64,000 bases of DNA from Novosphingobium decolorationis. Lineage in GTDB: Bacteria; Pseudomonadota; Alphaproteobacteria; Sphingomonadales; Sphingomonadaceae. This document shows, one piece after another, positions 10,210-18,463 of the stretch. Position 1 is the stretch's first letter, and the number at the start of each line of letters is the position of its first letter. The notes below the pieces were generated by a model. That model was not told where the DNA came from, searched no databases, and saw only the letters and a program-made list of their open reading frames with translations. The stretch covers positions 4,495,001 through 4,559,000 of the forward strand of contig NZ_CP054856.1 in NCBI RefSeq assembly GCF_018417475.1, given 5' to 3'. A program made the translations under genes and the position numbers.

Positions 10210-11868
10210 ATGATTGAACGCGAAGAGATGCCCTATGACGTCGTCATTGTCGGCGGCGGGCCTGCCGGCCTGTCGACCGCGATCCGGCTGAAGCAGGTCG
10301 ATCCCGAAATTCAGGTCTGCGTGCTGGAAAAGGGCTCCGAGGTCGGCGCCCACATCCTTTCGGGCGCGACGTTCGACCCCAAGGCGCTCGACGAACTGCT
10401 GCCCGAATGGCGCGAGATGGACTGCCCGATGGCAGAAACTCCGGTGACCGATAACTGGCACTGGCACCTGACGCGCGGCAAGAAGTTCTCGATCCCCCAC
10501 GCGATCCAGCCCAAGTTCATGTCGAACCACGGGAATTACACCGGTTCGCTGGGCAACCTGTGCCGCTGGCTGGCCGAGCAGGCCGAGGCGCTGGAGGTGG
10601 AGATCTTCCCCGGCTTCCCCGCCGCCGAGATCCTTTACGATGACAATGGCGCGGTCATTGGCGTGCAGACCGGCGACATGGGCGTGGGCCGCGATGGCGA
10701 ACCCAAGGGCGATTTCCAACCGGGCATGAACCTGCTGGGCAAGTACACCGTTTTCTGTGAAGGCGCGCGCGGGCACCTGACCAAGCGCCTCAAGGCCAAG
10801 TACGACCTCGAAGCCAACTGCGAACCGCAGATCTATGGTCTGGGCATGAAGGAACTGTGGGACATCGATCCCGACAAGCACGTGCCGGGCCGCGTCATTC
10901 ACACGCAGGGCTGGCCCTTGTCGGAGAACGATGCCTGGGGCGGCGGCTTCCTCTACCACCAGGCCAACGGGCAGGTCTCCCTGGGCTTCGTTGCCGCGCT
11001 CGACTACAAGAATCCCTACATCTACCCCTTCGAGGAATTCCAGCGCTGGAAGCAGCACCCCGAGATCAAGGCGATCCTGGAAGGCGGCAAGCGCGTGGCC
11101 TATGGCGCGCGCGCCATCAACGAGGGTGGCTGGCAGTCGGTCCCGCAGCTGGCCTTCCCGGGCGGCGTGCTGGCGGGGTGCTCGGCCGGTTTCGTCAACG
11201 TGCCGCGCATCAAGGGCAGCCATACCGCGATGAAGTCGGGCATGCTCGCGGCCGAAAGCATCGCCGCGGCGGTGAAGGCCGAGCGCGCGCACGACACGCT
11301 GCAGGACTACGACGATGCCGTTCGCTCCAGCTGGATCGCCGATGAGCTGAAGCTCGTCCAGAACGCCGAGCCGCTCGTCGCCAAGTGGGGCGGCGAGATG
11401 GGCACGGTGCTCGCCGGTGCGGACATGTGGCTGCGCACGCTTTTCGGCTTTGGCATCACCAAGCCGATGAAGCACCACACCGACGCCTCGTGCCTGCAGC
11501 GCGCGGACCTCTACAAGCCGATCGACTATCCCAAGCCCGACGGTGTCATCAGCTTTGATCGCCTGACCAGCGTCTCCTACTCGTTCACCAACCACGAGGA
11601 AGAGCAGCCCTGCCACTTGCAGCTCAAGGATCCGGCGATCCCGACCAAGGTCAACCTGCCGGTCTACGCAGGGCCCGAGGCGCGCTACTGTCCGGCAGGC
11701 GTCTACGAGTTCGTGGCGGATGAGAGCGCGGGCGGCGATGCCCTCAAGCTCCAGATCAATTCGCAGAACTGCGTCCACTGCAAGACCTGCGACATCAAGG
11801 ACCCGACCCAGAACATCGAATGGGTCACGCCGGAAGGCGGGGGCGGGCCCAACTATCCCAACATGTGA
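10210..11868 (+). CDS. Electron transfer flavoprotein-ubiquinone oxidoreductase
   Basis: Inner-membrane-associated enzyme passing electrons from ETF (fatty-acid and amino-acid dehydrogenases) to ubiquinone. The N-terminal FAD Rossmann motif is VVIVGGGPAGLSTAIRL. The C-terminal 4Fe-4S domain has cysteines at 494, 521, 524 and 527 (RYCPAGVYEF and NCVHCKTCDIKDP), and the protein ends with the family-typical TPEGGGGPNYPNM. The 552-residue length is normal for ETF-QO. AGGGGA about 6 nt before the ATG serves as ribosome-binding site. The ETF subunits are not in this window. Confidence 0.95.
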   Translation: MIEREEMPYDVVIVGGGPAGLSTAIRLKQVDPEIQVCVLEKGSEVGAHILSGATFDPKALDELLPEWREMDCPMAETPVTDNWHWHLTRGKKFSIPHAIQPKFMSNHGNYTGSLGNLCRWLAEQAEALEVEIFPGFPAAEILYDDNGAVIGVQTGDMGVGRDGEPKGDFQPGMNLLGKYTVFCEGARGHLTKRLKAKYDLEANCEPQIYGLGMKELWDIDPDKHVPGRVIHTQGWPLSENDAWGGGFLYHQANGQVSLGFVAALDYKNPYIYPFEEFQRWKQHPEIKAILEGGKRVAYGARAINEGGWQSVPQLAFPGGVLAGCSAGFVNVPRIKGSHTAMKSGMLAAESIAAAVKAERAHDTLQDYDDAVRSSWIADELKLVQNAEPLVAKWGGEMGTVLAGADMWLRTLFGFGITKPMKHHTDASCLQRADLYKPIDYPKPDGVISFDRLTSVSYSFTNHEEEQPCHLQLKDPAIPTKVNLPVYAGPEARYCPAGVYEFVADESAGGDALKLQINSQNCVHCKTCDIKDPTQNIEWVTPEGGGGPNYPNM

Positions 11869-11948
11869 TCGGGCCTATCGCCGGATGACGGACGATTGTG
11901 GAGCGTCGGGGCTTGCCCCGGCGCTCCTGTCGTTTCAGGGACAGGGGC

Positions 11949-12761
11949 ATGAACGAAACCGCCTACGCCAAGATCAACCTTGCCCTCCACGTGCGTCGCC
12001 GCCGCGAGGACGGGTACCACGAACTGGAGACGCTCTTCGCCTTCGTCGACGATGGCGACCGGCTGTCCGTGACCCCGGCGGGCGAGGACCTGCTGGAAGT
12101 GCGCGGTGAATTCGTCGGGAGCCTGATGAACCCGTTCGACAACATCGTCGCGCAGGCGCTGGGCACCTTGCCGCACGGTAAGGGGTGGTCGGTGACATTG
12201 GAAAAGCGCCTGCCGGTTGCGGCGGGGCTGGGCGGTGGTTCCGCCGATGCGGGCGCGGTGTTCCGCATGGTCGAGCGCGCGCACGGCTTGCCCGAAGACT
12301 GGCACGCGCGCGCGGCAAAGCTGGGCGCGGACGTGCCCGCCTGCGTCCTCTCGCGCGCCTGCATCGGGACGGGCACGGGCACCGACCTTGCCGAAGTTGA
12401 CGAAAACGACCTGGCGGGCTGTCCGGTGCTTCTCGTCAACCCGCGCGAGGCGGTGCCGACAGGGCCTGTGTTCAAGGCCTGGGACGGCGTGGACCGGGGC
12501 GCCATGCCGACCGAAGGTTCCCTGCGCGCGATTGCCCTTGAGGGCCGCAACGATCTGGAAGGCCCCGCGCTCGAAATATGCCCCGTGATCGGCGACGTGC
12601 TGGCCGCGCTGGAGGCGACGGGCCCCTTCCTTGCGCGCATGTCCGGCTCGGGCGCGACCTGCTTTGCGCTCTACGACAGTCTTGATGCGCGCGACGAAGC
12701 GGCGGAAAAACTGGCGCAAATGCACGGGAACTGGTGGCAAATGGCGGGCAAGCTGCGTTAG
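11949..12761 (+). CDS. ispE: 4-diphosphocytidyl-2-C-methyl-D-erythritol kinase
   Basis: Phosphorylates CDP-methylerythritol in the non-mevalonate (MEP) isoprenoid pathway; cytosolic. A GHMP kinase of 270 residues with the opening motif AYAKINLALHV, the ATP-binding glycine-rich loop LPVAAGLGGGSADAGAVFR and the third GHMP motif MSGSGATCFALY. ATG 11949 is chosen because AYAKINL normally starts within the first residues; ACAGGGGC just upstream is a plausible ribosome-binding site. The next gene follows after 9 nt, suggesting co-transcription. Confidence 0.95.
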   Translation: MNETAYAKINLALHVRRRREDGYHELETLFAFVDDGDRLSVTPAGEDLLEVRGEFVGSLMNPFDNIVAQALGTLPHGKGWSVTLEKRLPVAAGLGGGSADAGAVFRMVERAHGLPEDWHARAAKLGADVPACVLSRACIGTGTGTDLAEVDENDLAGCPVLLVNPREAVPTGPVFKAWDGVDRGAMPTEGSLRAIALEGRNDLEGPALEICPVIGDVLAALEATGPFLARMSGSGATCFALYDSLDARDEAAEKLAQMHGNWWQMAGKLR

Positions 12762-12770
12762 GACAGAGCC

Positions 12771-13505
12771 ATGCAGACCACGACCGAGACCGAAAGCTAC
12801 CGCATCGTCGGCACGCCCCGCTTCGGGGGCATCCTTGTCGTTGCCGATCACGCCTCGAACCGCGTGCCCGGCGATATTGACCTGGGCATCGCGCCTGAAC
12901 TGATGGACGAGCACATCGCCATCGACATCGGCGTTGCCGAGATTGCCGAGCGGATGTGCGCGCGGCCCGGCACCGCCGCATTGCTCGGCAATGTCAGCCG
13001 CCTTGTCTGCGACACCAACCGCACCGTGGACGATCCCGCCGCGATCCCCGAGACGAGCGATGGCCGCGCCATTCCCGGCAATGTCGGCATCGACCGCGAG
13101 GCGCGCCTCGCGCGCTTCCACCATCCCTTCCATGACGCGCTGACTGCGCTCCTCAACGAGCAACCGCCCCAGCTCACGCTGATCCTGCACAGCTTTACCC
13201 CGCAGATGGCAACGAGGCCCGACGAGACCCGGCCCTGGCACTGCGGAGTTCTCTACGATGTGGACGATCGCGGCGCGCGCATCGCCACGCGCCTGTTCGA
13301 GGAAGAGGGGCTCGTCGTTGGCGATCAGGAGCCCTACTCGGGCAAGATCTACAACGCAGCCATCGAACGCCACGTCGAAAGCGAAGGGCGCCCCTACCTC
13401 TATCTCGAGATCCGGCAGGACCTGATTTCGGACGAGCAGGGGCAGGCGCAATGGGCCGAACGCCTTATCCGGGTGTGCAACCAGGTGGCTCTCGAGATCG
13501 CCTGA
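12771..13505 (+). CDS. N-formylglutamate amidohydrolase family protein
   Basis: A 244-residue member of the N-formylglutamate amidohydrolase family (HutG-type). The N-terminal VVADHASNRVPGDIDLG matches the family signature, with Asp and His as likely zinc ligands. VCDTNRTVDDPAAIPETSDG and LILHSFTP are further conserved blocks. It may remove formyl or related amide groups from amino acids, but no other histidine-utilisation gene is nearby, so the natural substrate is open. It sits 9 nt after ispE. Confidence 0.88.
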   Translation: MQTTTETESYRIVGTPRFGGILVVADHASNRVPGDIDLGIAPELMDEHIAIDIGVAEIAERMCARPGTAALLGNVSRLVCDTNRTVDDPAAIPETSDGRAIPGNVGIDREARLARFHHPFHDALTALLNEQPPQLTLILHSFTPQMATRPDETRPWHCGVLYDVDDRGARIATRLFEEEGLVVGDQEPYSGKIYNAAIERHVESEGRPYLYLEIRQDLISDEQGQAQWAERLIRVCNQVALEIA

Positions 13506-13516
13506 CGACGGGTCAA

Positions 13517-13648
13517 ATGACACGAAACCCGCTTGCCCTGCTGCAGGAGATCTTCGCCAGGAGCGGGGCAAAGGTGGCGGTCTTTGATCCCGATGTCCCG
13601 ATCCCGCAGCGGCCCGAGCGCCTGAAACGCTATCTTCCCAAGCAATAG
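13517..13648 (+). CDS. Putative 43-residue protein downstream of the amidohydrolase
   Basis: A short ORF starting at ATG 13517, 11 nt after the amidohydrolase stop, encoding MTRNPLALLQEIFARSGAKV then VFDPDVPIPQRPERLKRYLPKQ. Third codon positions are mostly G or C, as in neighbouring genes, and a strong hairpin follows about 40 nt after the stop. The product is basic and amphipathic with no signal peptide. I do not recognise it; its spacing suggests it is the last gene of the ispE operon. Confidence 0.45.
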   Translation: MTRNPLALLQEIFARSGAKVAVFDPDVPIPQRPERLKRYLPKQ

Positions 13649-13686
13649 GCCTCGCGACGGCCGCTTCGGGGCCGGACAGTCTCCTC

Positions 13687-13720
13687 GCGTCCTGCCAGGG
13701 CCGGGGCTCCGGCAGGACGC
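13687..13720 (+). terminator. Hairpin between convergent genes
   Basis: GCGTCCTGCC and GGCAGGACGC form a perfect 10-bp stem with a 14-nt loop. It lies between the rightward ispE operon and the leftward EF-hand gene, so it could stop transcription from both sides. No long U-tract follows. Confidence 0.6.
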
Positions 13721-13743
13721 CGTTCGTGCGCCGATGGCTGGTA

Positions 13744-14223
13744 TCAGTAGTGGTCCGAGGTGTCCTTTTCGTCGATCACGCCATCGCCGTTCGTATCGAG
13801 GCGCTTGAACATGCGGCTGCCGGATTCCTGGAATTCCGCAAGGCTCATGTTCTGGTCGTGATCGGTGTCGAGCACGCCGTAGCGCACGTATGTCTGCCGG
13901 ATCTGCAGGCTGCGGCGGCGCGCCAGTTCGGCATCGAGGCGCGCGCGATACTCTTCGACGTACTCGGCCTCGGAGACCTGTCCGTCGCCATCCAGATCGA
14001 AGGACTTGTACTTCGCCTCGCGCCCGGCGGTGAACTCGGCCAGCGAGACCTTGCCGTCGCCATTTGTGTCATAGGTCTCCAGAAAGCTGGTCTTGCTGTG
14101 GCCGCTGGCGGTCGCGCGCGTGCCGATGGTGACGCTGTCGCCGTCCTGGGCCAGCGCAGGCCCGCTCAGGGCTGCGAGGGCGGTGAGGGCGGCCAGCGCC
14201 GCTTTGGTTGTCTTCGTTGTCAT
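13744..14223 (-). CDS. Secreted EF-hand calcium-binding protein
   Basis: This 159-residue protein has a signal peptide (MTTKTTKAALAALTALAALSGPALA) and four EF-hand-like loops: DTNGDGKVSLAEF at residue 52, DLDGDGQVSEAEY at 76, DTDHDQNMSLAEF at 119 and DTNGDGVIDEKD at 143. The third is the least canonical. It should bind calcium in the periplasm or outside the cell. AAGGAAG precedes the ATG. It is the last gene of the leftward operon with the TonB-dependent receptor (gaps 21, 28 and 44 nt), which suggests a role in metal handling. Confidence 0.88.
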   Translation of the reverse strand: MTTKTTKAALAALTALAALSGPALAQDGDSVTIGTRATASGHSKTSFLETYDTNGDGKVSLAEFTAGREAKYKSFDLDGDGQVSEAEYVEEYRARLDAELARRRSLQIRQTYVRYGVLDTDHDQNMSLAEFQESGSRMFKRLDTNGDGVIDEKDTSDHY

Positions 14224-14267
14224 GGGATACTTCCTTCGTGTGTGGGGGCGCGCCGTGCGCAAAAGGA

Positions 14268-15077
14268 TCAGGACTGGACCTCGAAGGTGAGGCTGGTGGT
14301 GTAGCTGCGGATATCCGTCTCGGCCCCCGCCGGGGCATCGGCGCGGTGGCGGGTCATCAGGATGTAGACACCGGGGGCCTCGAAGCGGAGTTCGGCTTTC
14401 CCGTCCGCGTCGGTGGTCAGGGCCCTGTGCGGCTTGACCTGTTCGTAGCGCGCGTTGCCCCTGTCCAGGCTCAGTTCCTGGCCTGCGAGCGGCTTGCCAT
14501 CGAACAGCACCTCGAAGGCAAAGGGTCCGTCGACATAGAGATCGCTGGGATGCGTGATCGGGTGGATTTCCAGGCGCCCGACATGGACATCGACCGGCGC
14601 GCGGGTCGGCCCCTTCTTCGAGACATAGACGTCCGAGACGGTCTCGGTCTGGCTGGTCTTCACGTATTCGGTGCCTTCGGGAAGGTCGTCCCCGCGCACC
14701 GGCACCCATTCGCCCTTGGCCATGGCCATTTTGCCGGTCCGACCGCGACGCACGCCGCTGGTGAAGCGATAGGTGCCTTCGCCCTCCATCCCGGCCTCGA
14801 GGATCGTGACCTGCTTGTGGCCCGAGATCCGGTCGAAGGCGGTGCGTTCGCCGTCGGGCCCGATGACATGGAAATCCTCCGATTCCAGGGCGATCTCGGG
14901 ATGGAAGAAGTCTTCGGTGAAGGCGCTTTCCAGCGTCACCATGCGCTCGGTGTTGGCGACGAAGACATTGGGCAGCATGAACCCGGTATGGGCCAGCGCC
15001 GGAAGAGGAAGAAGCGCGGCCAAGGCGGCCAGCGCCAGGGGCGTACGCGCGGAGCGGGTGCCTCTTGGGACTGTCAT
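14268..15077 (-). CDS. DUF4198 domain-containing periplasmic protein
   Basis: A 269-residue protein with a signal peptide ending LPALAHTGFMLPNVFV. The opening AHxxFMLPN and the later DGKAELRFEAPGVYILMTRH block match DUF4198, a beta-sandwich family found next to TonB-dependent receptors and thought to take part in metal (often nickel, cobalt or iron) uptake. A strong AGGAGG lies 7 nt before the ATG. It is the third gene of the receptor operon, 28 nt after the TonB-like gene. The precise function of this family is unknown. Confidence 0.87.
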   Translation of the reverse strand: MTVPRGTRSARTPLALAALAALLPLPALAHTGFMLPNVFVANTERMVTLESAFTEDFFHPEIALESEDFHVIGPDGERTAFDRISGHKQVTILEAGMEGEGTYRFTSGVRRGRTGKMAMAKGEWVPVRGDDLPEGTEYVKTSQTETVSDVYVSKKGPTRAPVDVHVGRLEIHPITHPSDLYVDGPFAFEVLFDGKPLAGQELSLDRGNARYEQVKPHRALTTDADGKAELRFEAPGVYILMTRHRADAPAGAETDIRSYTTSLTFEVQS

Positions 15078-15105
15078 GGGAAACCTCCTGGTGTTGGGGG
15101 ACGGC

Positions 15106-15885
15106 TCACGAGCCGGTGATCTCGAAATTGAAGCTGCGGGGCTCACCGTGCGGGGGCTGGGGGAAGGGCGCGGCGCGGCGCACCAGCTGCATCGCGGCGT
15201 GATCGAAGCGCGACGAGCCGGAACTGCGCGCCACGCCGATGTCGCGGCAGCGCCCGTCCTCGATCACGGTGAAATGAATGTAGGCCGCGCCCGCCCCGAC
15301 CGTGTTCTGCCTGCGGTAGCGCATGAGGTGGCGCATGACGGCAGCTGCGTATTTCGCCGCGCCGCCGCCGACCTGCGCCCGGCTTTCGCCTGGGTTCGTG
15401 CTGACCTGTGCGCGGCTGCTGGCCGCTCCGGGCTCGGAGGGCTTGGCGTCGGCCTCGTGCGGGCTGGCGGAACCTGGTGAAGGGGCCGGAGCTGCGATCC
15501 GCACGGCGGGGGGCGTCAGAGCGAGGTCCGCGCGCACGGGTCGATCTTCGCGCTGCGGGGCCTCGTGCGCCCGGTCGGGGAGGGCAGGGGGCTGCGCGCT
15601 GCGGGCAGGAGCGGTCTGGGAAACCTCCGGCTGCGCCATTTGCGGGCGCGGAGGGCGCGGCGCGGAGGGCTCGGCGGCAGATGTCTCGGCGCTCTGGGCC
15701 GCGCCCTGTGTCTCCCCGGCCTGGCTGAAGGCGATCACGGTCAGCGAGGGGCCCGCGCCGGTATCGTGCACGGCCCCACTCGCAAGGCCGACGAAGATCG
15801 CGAGGATCCCGCCGTTGACCAGCGCCGAGCCGGCAAGCCCCGCCAGTCGCTGCCGATCCCACCGTGATGCCTGTGCCGGATACAT
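15106..15885 (-). CDS. TonB-like energy transducer
   Basis: A 259-residue protein with a short cytoplasmic N-terminus, one membrane anchor (LAGSALVNGGILAIFVGLASG), a long proline- and alanine-rich periplasmic linker (about residues 65-160) and a C-terminal domain AAYIHFTVIEDGRCRDIGVA...FDHAAMQLVRRAAPFPQPP that fits the TonB_C fold. It should couple the proton motive force of ExbB/ExbD to the adjacent receptor. ExbB and ExbD are not in the window. The gene starts 21 nt after the receptor stop, so it is very likely dedicated to that receptor. Confidence 0.88.
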   Translation of the reverse strand: MYPAQASRWDRQRLAGLAGSALVNGGILAIFVGLASGAVHDTGAGPSLTVIAFSQAGETQGAAQSAETSAAEPSAPRPPRPQMAQPEVSQTAPARSAQPPALPDRAHEAPQREDRPVRADLALTPPAVRIAAPAPSPGSASPHEADAKPSEPGAASSRAQVSTNPGESRAQVGGGAAKYAAAVMRHLMRYRRQNTVGAGAAYIHFTVIEDGRCRDIGVARSSGSSRFDHAAMQLVRRAAPFPQPPHGEPRSFNFEITGS

Positions 15886-15906
15886 CGCCTGCGCCTCCTT
15901 TGTCGC

Positions 15907-17943
15907 TCAGAACTGGACGGAAACCGCGCCCTTGAAATTGCGCCCCAGGGCCGGGCGCGTGGCGAGCGCGGGCACGTAGTAGGTGTCGAAGATGTTCTCG
16001 ACGCTGACCCGGAAGGTGAGGAACTTGAGGAAGCCGACTTCGGGCGAGAACGAGGCGCGCAGGTTGTGCACGTCGTAGCCCTGCTCGACCGTTCCATCGG
16101 TATCGAGATCCTCGGCCAGCACGCCTTCCCAGCGCACGTCGAGGTGGTCCCCGAAGCGCTTGCCCAGGGCGAGCTGGTAAGTGTTCTGGGGCAGGTTGCC
16201 CCAGTCGCTCAGCGCGCCCCCGGTCGAAAGCTGGGTGCCGCTTACGATGTTGCCATTGAAATCGAGATAGAAGCCGCTCGGCGTTGCATAGGAGGCTTCG
16301 ATCTCGACACCCTCGAGATAGACTTCGGCCACGCCCGAGTATGACGTGTTGTCGGTCAGGTCGGTGTCGTAATAGTTGGCCTTGATGGCGAAGCGGTCAT
16401 TCGGCGTGAAGATGCCCGTGCGGTCAAAGGCCGCCCCCGCTTCCCAGCTCCGGCTCTTTTCCGGCTGGTTCATGTAGGCGACGTTTTCGAGGTCATCGAT
16501 GATCGGCATCGAACGGGTCTTTGCCCAGGACCCGAAGACGGAGAATCCGAAGGGCAGTTCGTAACGCGCCGAGACCCCGCCCATCAGGCCCTCGTTGGTG
16601 TAGCTGGCGTTCGAGCCGTCATCGAGCTCGCCCTTCACGTTCGAGGTTTCCCAGCGGACCGCAGGCGTCACCGTGAAGCCGCGGAAGAGGCCGATTTCAT
16701 CGACGGCGAAGGCCGCCATGCGCCGGTCCGTGCCCCCCGGCGCGGAGCTCGCGTCCAGGCGGTCCTTGTCGATGTACTCCAGACCGACGCGCAGGTTGTG
16801 GCGGACGCTGCCGGTTGCAAAGAGCGCCGCGTTCTTGAGCGTCACCTTGGAGGTGACATAGCGCTGGTCGGCATCGGTCACCGGGGTCCCCACCTCTCCG
16901 AAGACGGGCGAGGAGTAGGGAATGTAGGACTGTTCGATGTCCTGCTGCGCGCGGGTGTAGACCAGGCTGAGGTTGATCGCGTCGGTGCCGAGGGGCTCGT
17001 AGTAGTAGCCCACGACAAGGTTCCTGGACTTGGTGTCGCGATCGACGTTGCCGAAGACGCCGCCGGTCGTGCCGAAGCTGTCGTAGGGCTTGTCGCGCTC
17101 GGCCGTCGTGGTCTGGCTGAAGCTGGCCTTGAGGGTATGCGCGTTGTCCGCGCCGAAGTGGACCGCGCCCTTCACAAGGAAGCTGGGGAGCGAGAAGGCG
17201 CTGTTCTCGATCCGCTCGCCGTGGCCATCTTCCTGGTTGCCGCTCGTGCGGTAGCTGTAGTTGGCCAGGAACTCGACGTTCTCGCTGGGCATCGCGGCCA
17301 GTGTGGTGGAGGTGGCAAAGCCGCCGCCGTTGCTGGCGCCCGAAAGGTTCTGGTTGACCGTGAAGCCGGTCTTTCCGCCGAGGTAATCGTAGGCGTCACT
17401 GGTCTCGAGGATCACGGTGCCGCCGATCACGCCGGACCCGTACTCGAAGCTGCCCACCGTCCCGCGCAGCACCGAGGCGCTCTTGTAGAGGAGCGGGTCG
17501 GTGAAGAGCTGGGTGCCGATGCGGTAGAGCTCTTCGGAACCATTGGTCGCGCCGTCCACGAGGACGAGAACCTTCTGGTCGGTGCCGTAGGTGCCGGTCG
17601 CGCCGAAGCCACGGATGTTGATGCCCGAGCCGATCGGTGTCGAGCCGTTGACGATCGTGACACCGGGGATCGAATCGATCAGCTCCGCAATCGTATTGGC
17701 CTGGCGATCCTCGATTTCCTCGCGATTGATCGAGGTGATAGGCGTGGCGGTGTCGGTGCGGATGGCCCGCGTGCTTTCGCCGATGTCGATCGTGCCCAGA
17801 AATTCGCCGTCCGCCTTCTCGCGTGCCTGCTCGGCAGACCGCTCGTCCGTGTCCTGGGCGCGGGCCAGCGAGGGCGCCGCGATGGACGCGAGAGCAAGAA
17901 CCGAAACGCCAAGAGTGGCGGCGGAACGAAGGTCAGGTCGCAA
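15907..17943 (-). CDS. TonB-dependent outer-membrane receptor
   Basis: A 678-residue receptor with a signal peptide (LGVSVLALASIAAPSLARA), a plug domain (ITSINREEIEDRQANTIAEL, then IRGFG and VLRGTVGSFEYGSGVIGGTV) and a 22-strand-type barrel ending in the C-terminal Phe of GAVSVQF. It probably imports a ferric or other metal chelate. I chose TTG 17943, with AGGGGG upstream; the alternative ATG 18003 would put the first operator-like site inside the coding region. The operon continues with TonB-like, DUF4198 and EF-hand genes. Confidence 0.93.
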   Translation of the reverse strand: MRPDLRSAATLGVSVLALASIAAPSLARAQDTDERSAEQAREKADGEFLGTIDIGESTRAIRTDTATPITSINREEIEDRQANTIAELIDSIPGVTIVNGSTPIGSGINIRGFGATGTYGTDQKVLVLVDGATNGSEELYRIGTQLFTDPLLYKSASVLRGTVGSFEYGSGVIGGTVILETSDAYDYLGGKTGFTVNQNLSGASNGGGFATSTTLAAMPSENVEFLANYSYRTSGNQEDGHGERIENSAFSLPSFLVKGAVHFGADNAHTLKASFSQTTTAERDKPYDSFGTTGGVFGNVDRDTKSRNLVVGYYYEPLGTDAINLSLVYTRAQQDIEQSYIPYSSPVFGEVGTPVTDADQRYVTSKVTLKNAALFATGSVRHNLRVGLEYIDKDRLDASSAPGGTDRRMAAFAVDEIGLFRGFTVTPAVRWETSNVKGELDDGSNASYTNEGLMGGVSARYELPFGFSVFGSWAKTRSMPIIDDLENVAYMNQPEKSRSWEAGAAFDRTGIFTPNDRFAIKANYYDTDLTDNTSYSGVAEVYLEGVEIEASYATPSGFYLDFNGNIVSGTQLSTGGALSDWGNLPQNTYQLALGKRFGDHLDVRWEGVLAEDLDTDGTVEQGYDVHNLRASFSPEVGFLKFLTFRVSVENIFDTYYVPALATRPALGRNFKGAVSVQF

Positions 17944-17987
17944 TGTGTTTCCCCCTGAGCCCGAATGCTGGCGGGCTGTCAAAATAG

Positions 17988-18007
17988 TGCAAGTGATTCG
18001 CATTAGC
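17988..18007 (+). promoter_or_regulatory. Operator-like site 1, probably Fur/iron regulation (receptor side)
   Basis: TGCAAGTGATTCGCATTAGC shares a 16-nt core (GCAAGTGAYTCGCATT) with the site at 18309. It lies 45-64 nt upstream of the proposed TTG start of the receptor, a good place for repression. Assignment to an iron regulator (Fur or a functional analogue) rests on its position at a TonB receptor and on general resemblance to iron boxes. Confidence 0.55.
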
Positions 18008-18027
18008 GGCGTTCACGTACACATATG

Positions 18028-18048
18028 TGATAATGACTCGCAAGAGCA
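18028..18048 (-). promoter_or_regulatory. Operator-like site 2, partial inverted copy
   Basis: On the minus strand this reads TGCTCTTGCGAGTCATTATC, matching the reverse complement of the site at 18309 in its TTGCGAGTCA-like centre (that site reads TGCGAGTCACTTGC). The plus strand begins TGATAATGA, which is half of the classical Fur box. It lies about 85 nt upstream of the receptor start. Confidence 0.4.
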
Positions 18049-18308
18049 TTTATGGCGATTGCCCAATCGGCTGGGCTGGTGCCGGGAGCTCCCGACGAAG
18101 CCGGTCTTGCAGGAGGCGCGAATACCAGGGCCCGCTTTCGCGCGTCACGCTGTTAGGAGCCGCCGGGAAGTATTCGGGAGGTAGCTGCCGGGCCCAAGTG
18201 ATGGCGTCGCACCGAAATTGCGACAGGCTCAGGCGGGTGGGTCTGCTGCGCCGTGGGCCGGCTGGACGTTGACTTCAATTCCAGCTCTGGATAGCTACCT
18301 TGCATTAA

Positions 18309-18329
18309 TGCAAGTGACTCGCATTTGCA
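18309..18329 (+). promoter_or_regulatory. Operator-like site 3 (DUF2271/reductase side)
   Basis: TGCAAGTGACTCGCATTTGC(A) is an imperfect palindrome with TGCAA and TTGCA ends. It shares 16 nt with site 1 apart from one C/T change. It lies about 135 nt upstream of the DUF2271 start, flanked by AT-rich sequence (GCATTAATG and CATATTAAG) that could include the promoter. The pair of sites would coordinate both arms of the island. Confidence 0.5.
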
Positions 18330-18463
18330 TATTAAGGGTGGGCCGCGCCAGTTGGGTGAGAACGGCAGCGGGGCACCCGGGCGTCTCCACGCCATGTTCG
18401 GCCGGGGCATTCCGCGCCTCCGCACCGCTCCGGCTTCACCAAAAATTCAAGGAAAGCAATTCG

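Larger units (their letters stand above)
17944..18463. other. Divergent 520-nt regulatory region of the iron-uptake island
   Basis: Separates the leftward receptor operon from the rightward DUF2271 and reductase genes. It carries three similar operator-like sites, at 17988, 18028 and 18309, listed separately. The stretch 18060-18290 is GC-rich with several short inverted repeats and no convincing ORF. I looked for a cobalamin riboswitch and did not find a B12-box. Confidence 0.6.

Noticed and set aside
18001..18003. ATG start for the TonB-dependent receptor
   Set aside because: It would place an operator-like site in the coding region and give an N-terminus unlike a signal peptide; TTG 17943 has a better ribosome-binding site.
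18060..18290. Possible cobalamin riboswitch before DUF2271 or the receptor
   Set aside because: No B12-box or conserved core on either strand; the inverted repeats are short and GC-driven.
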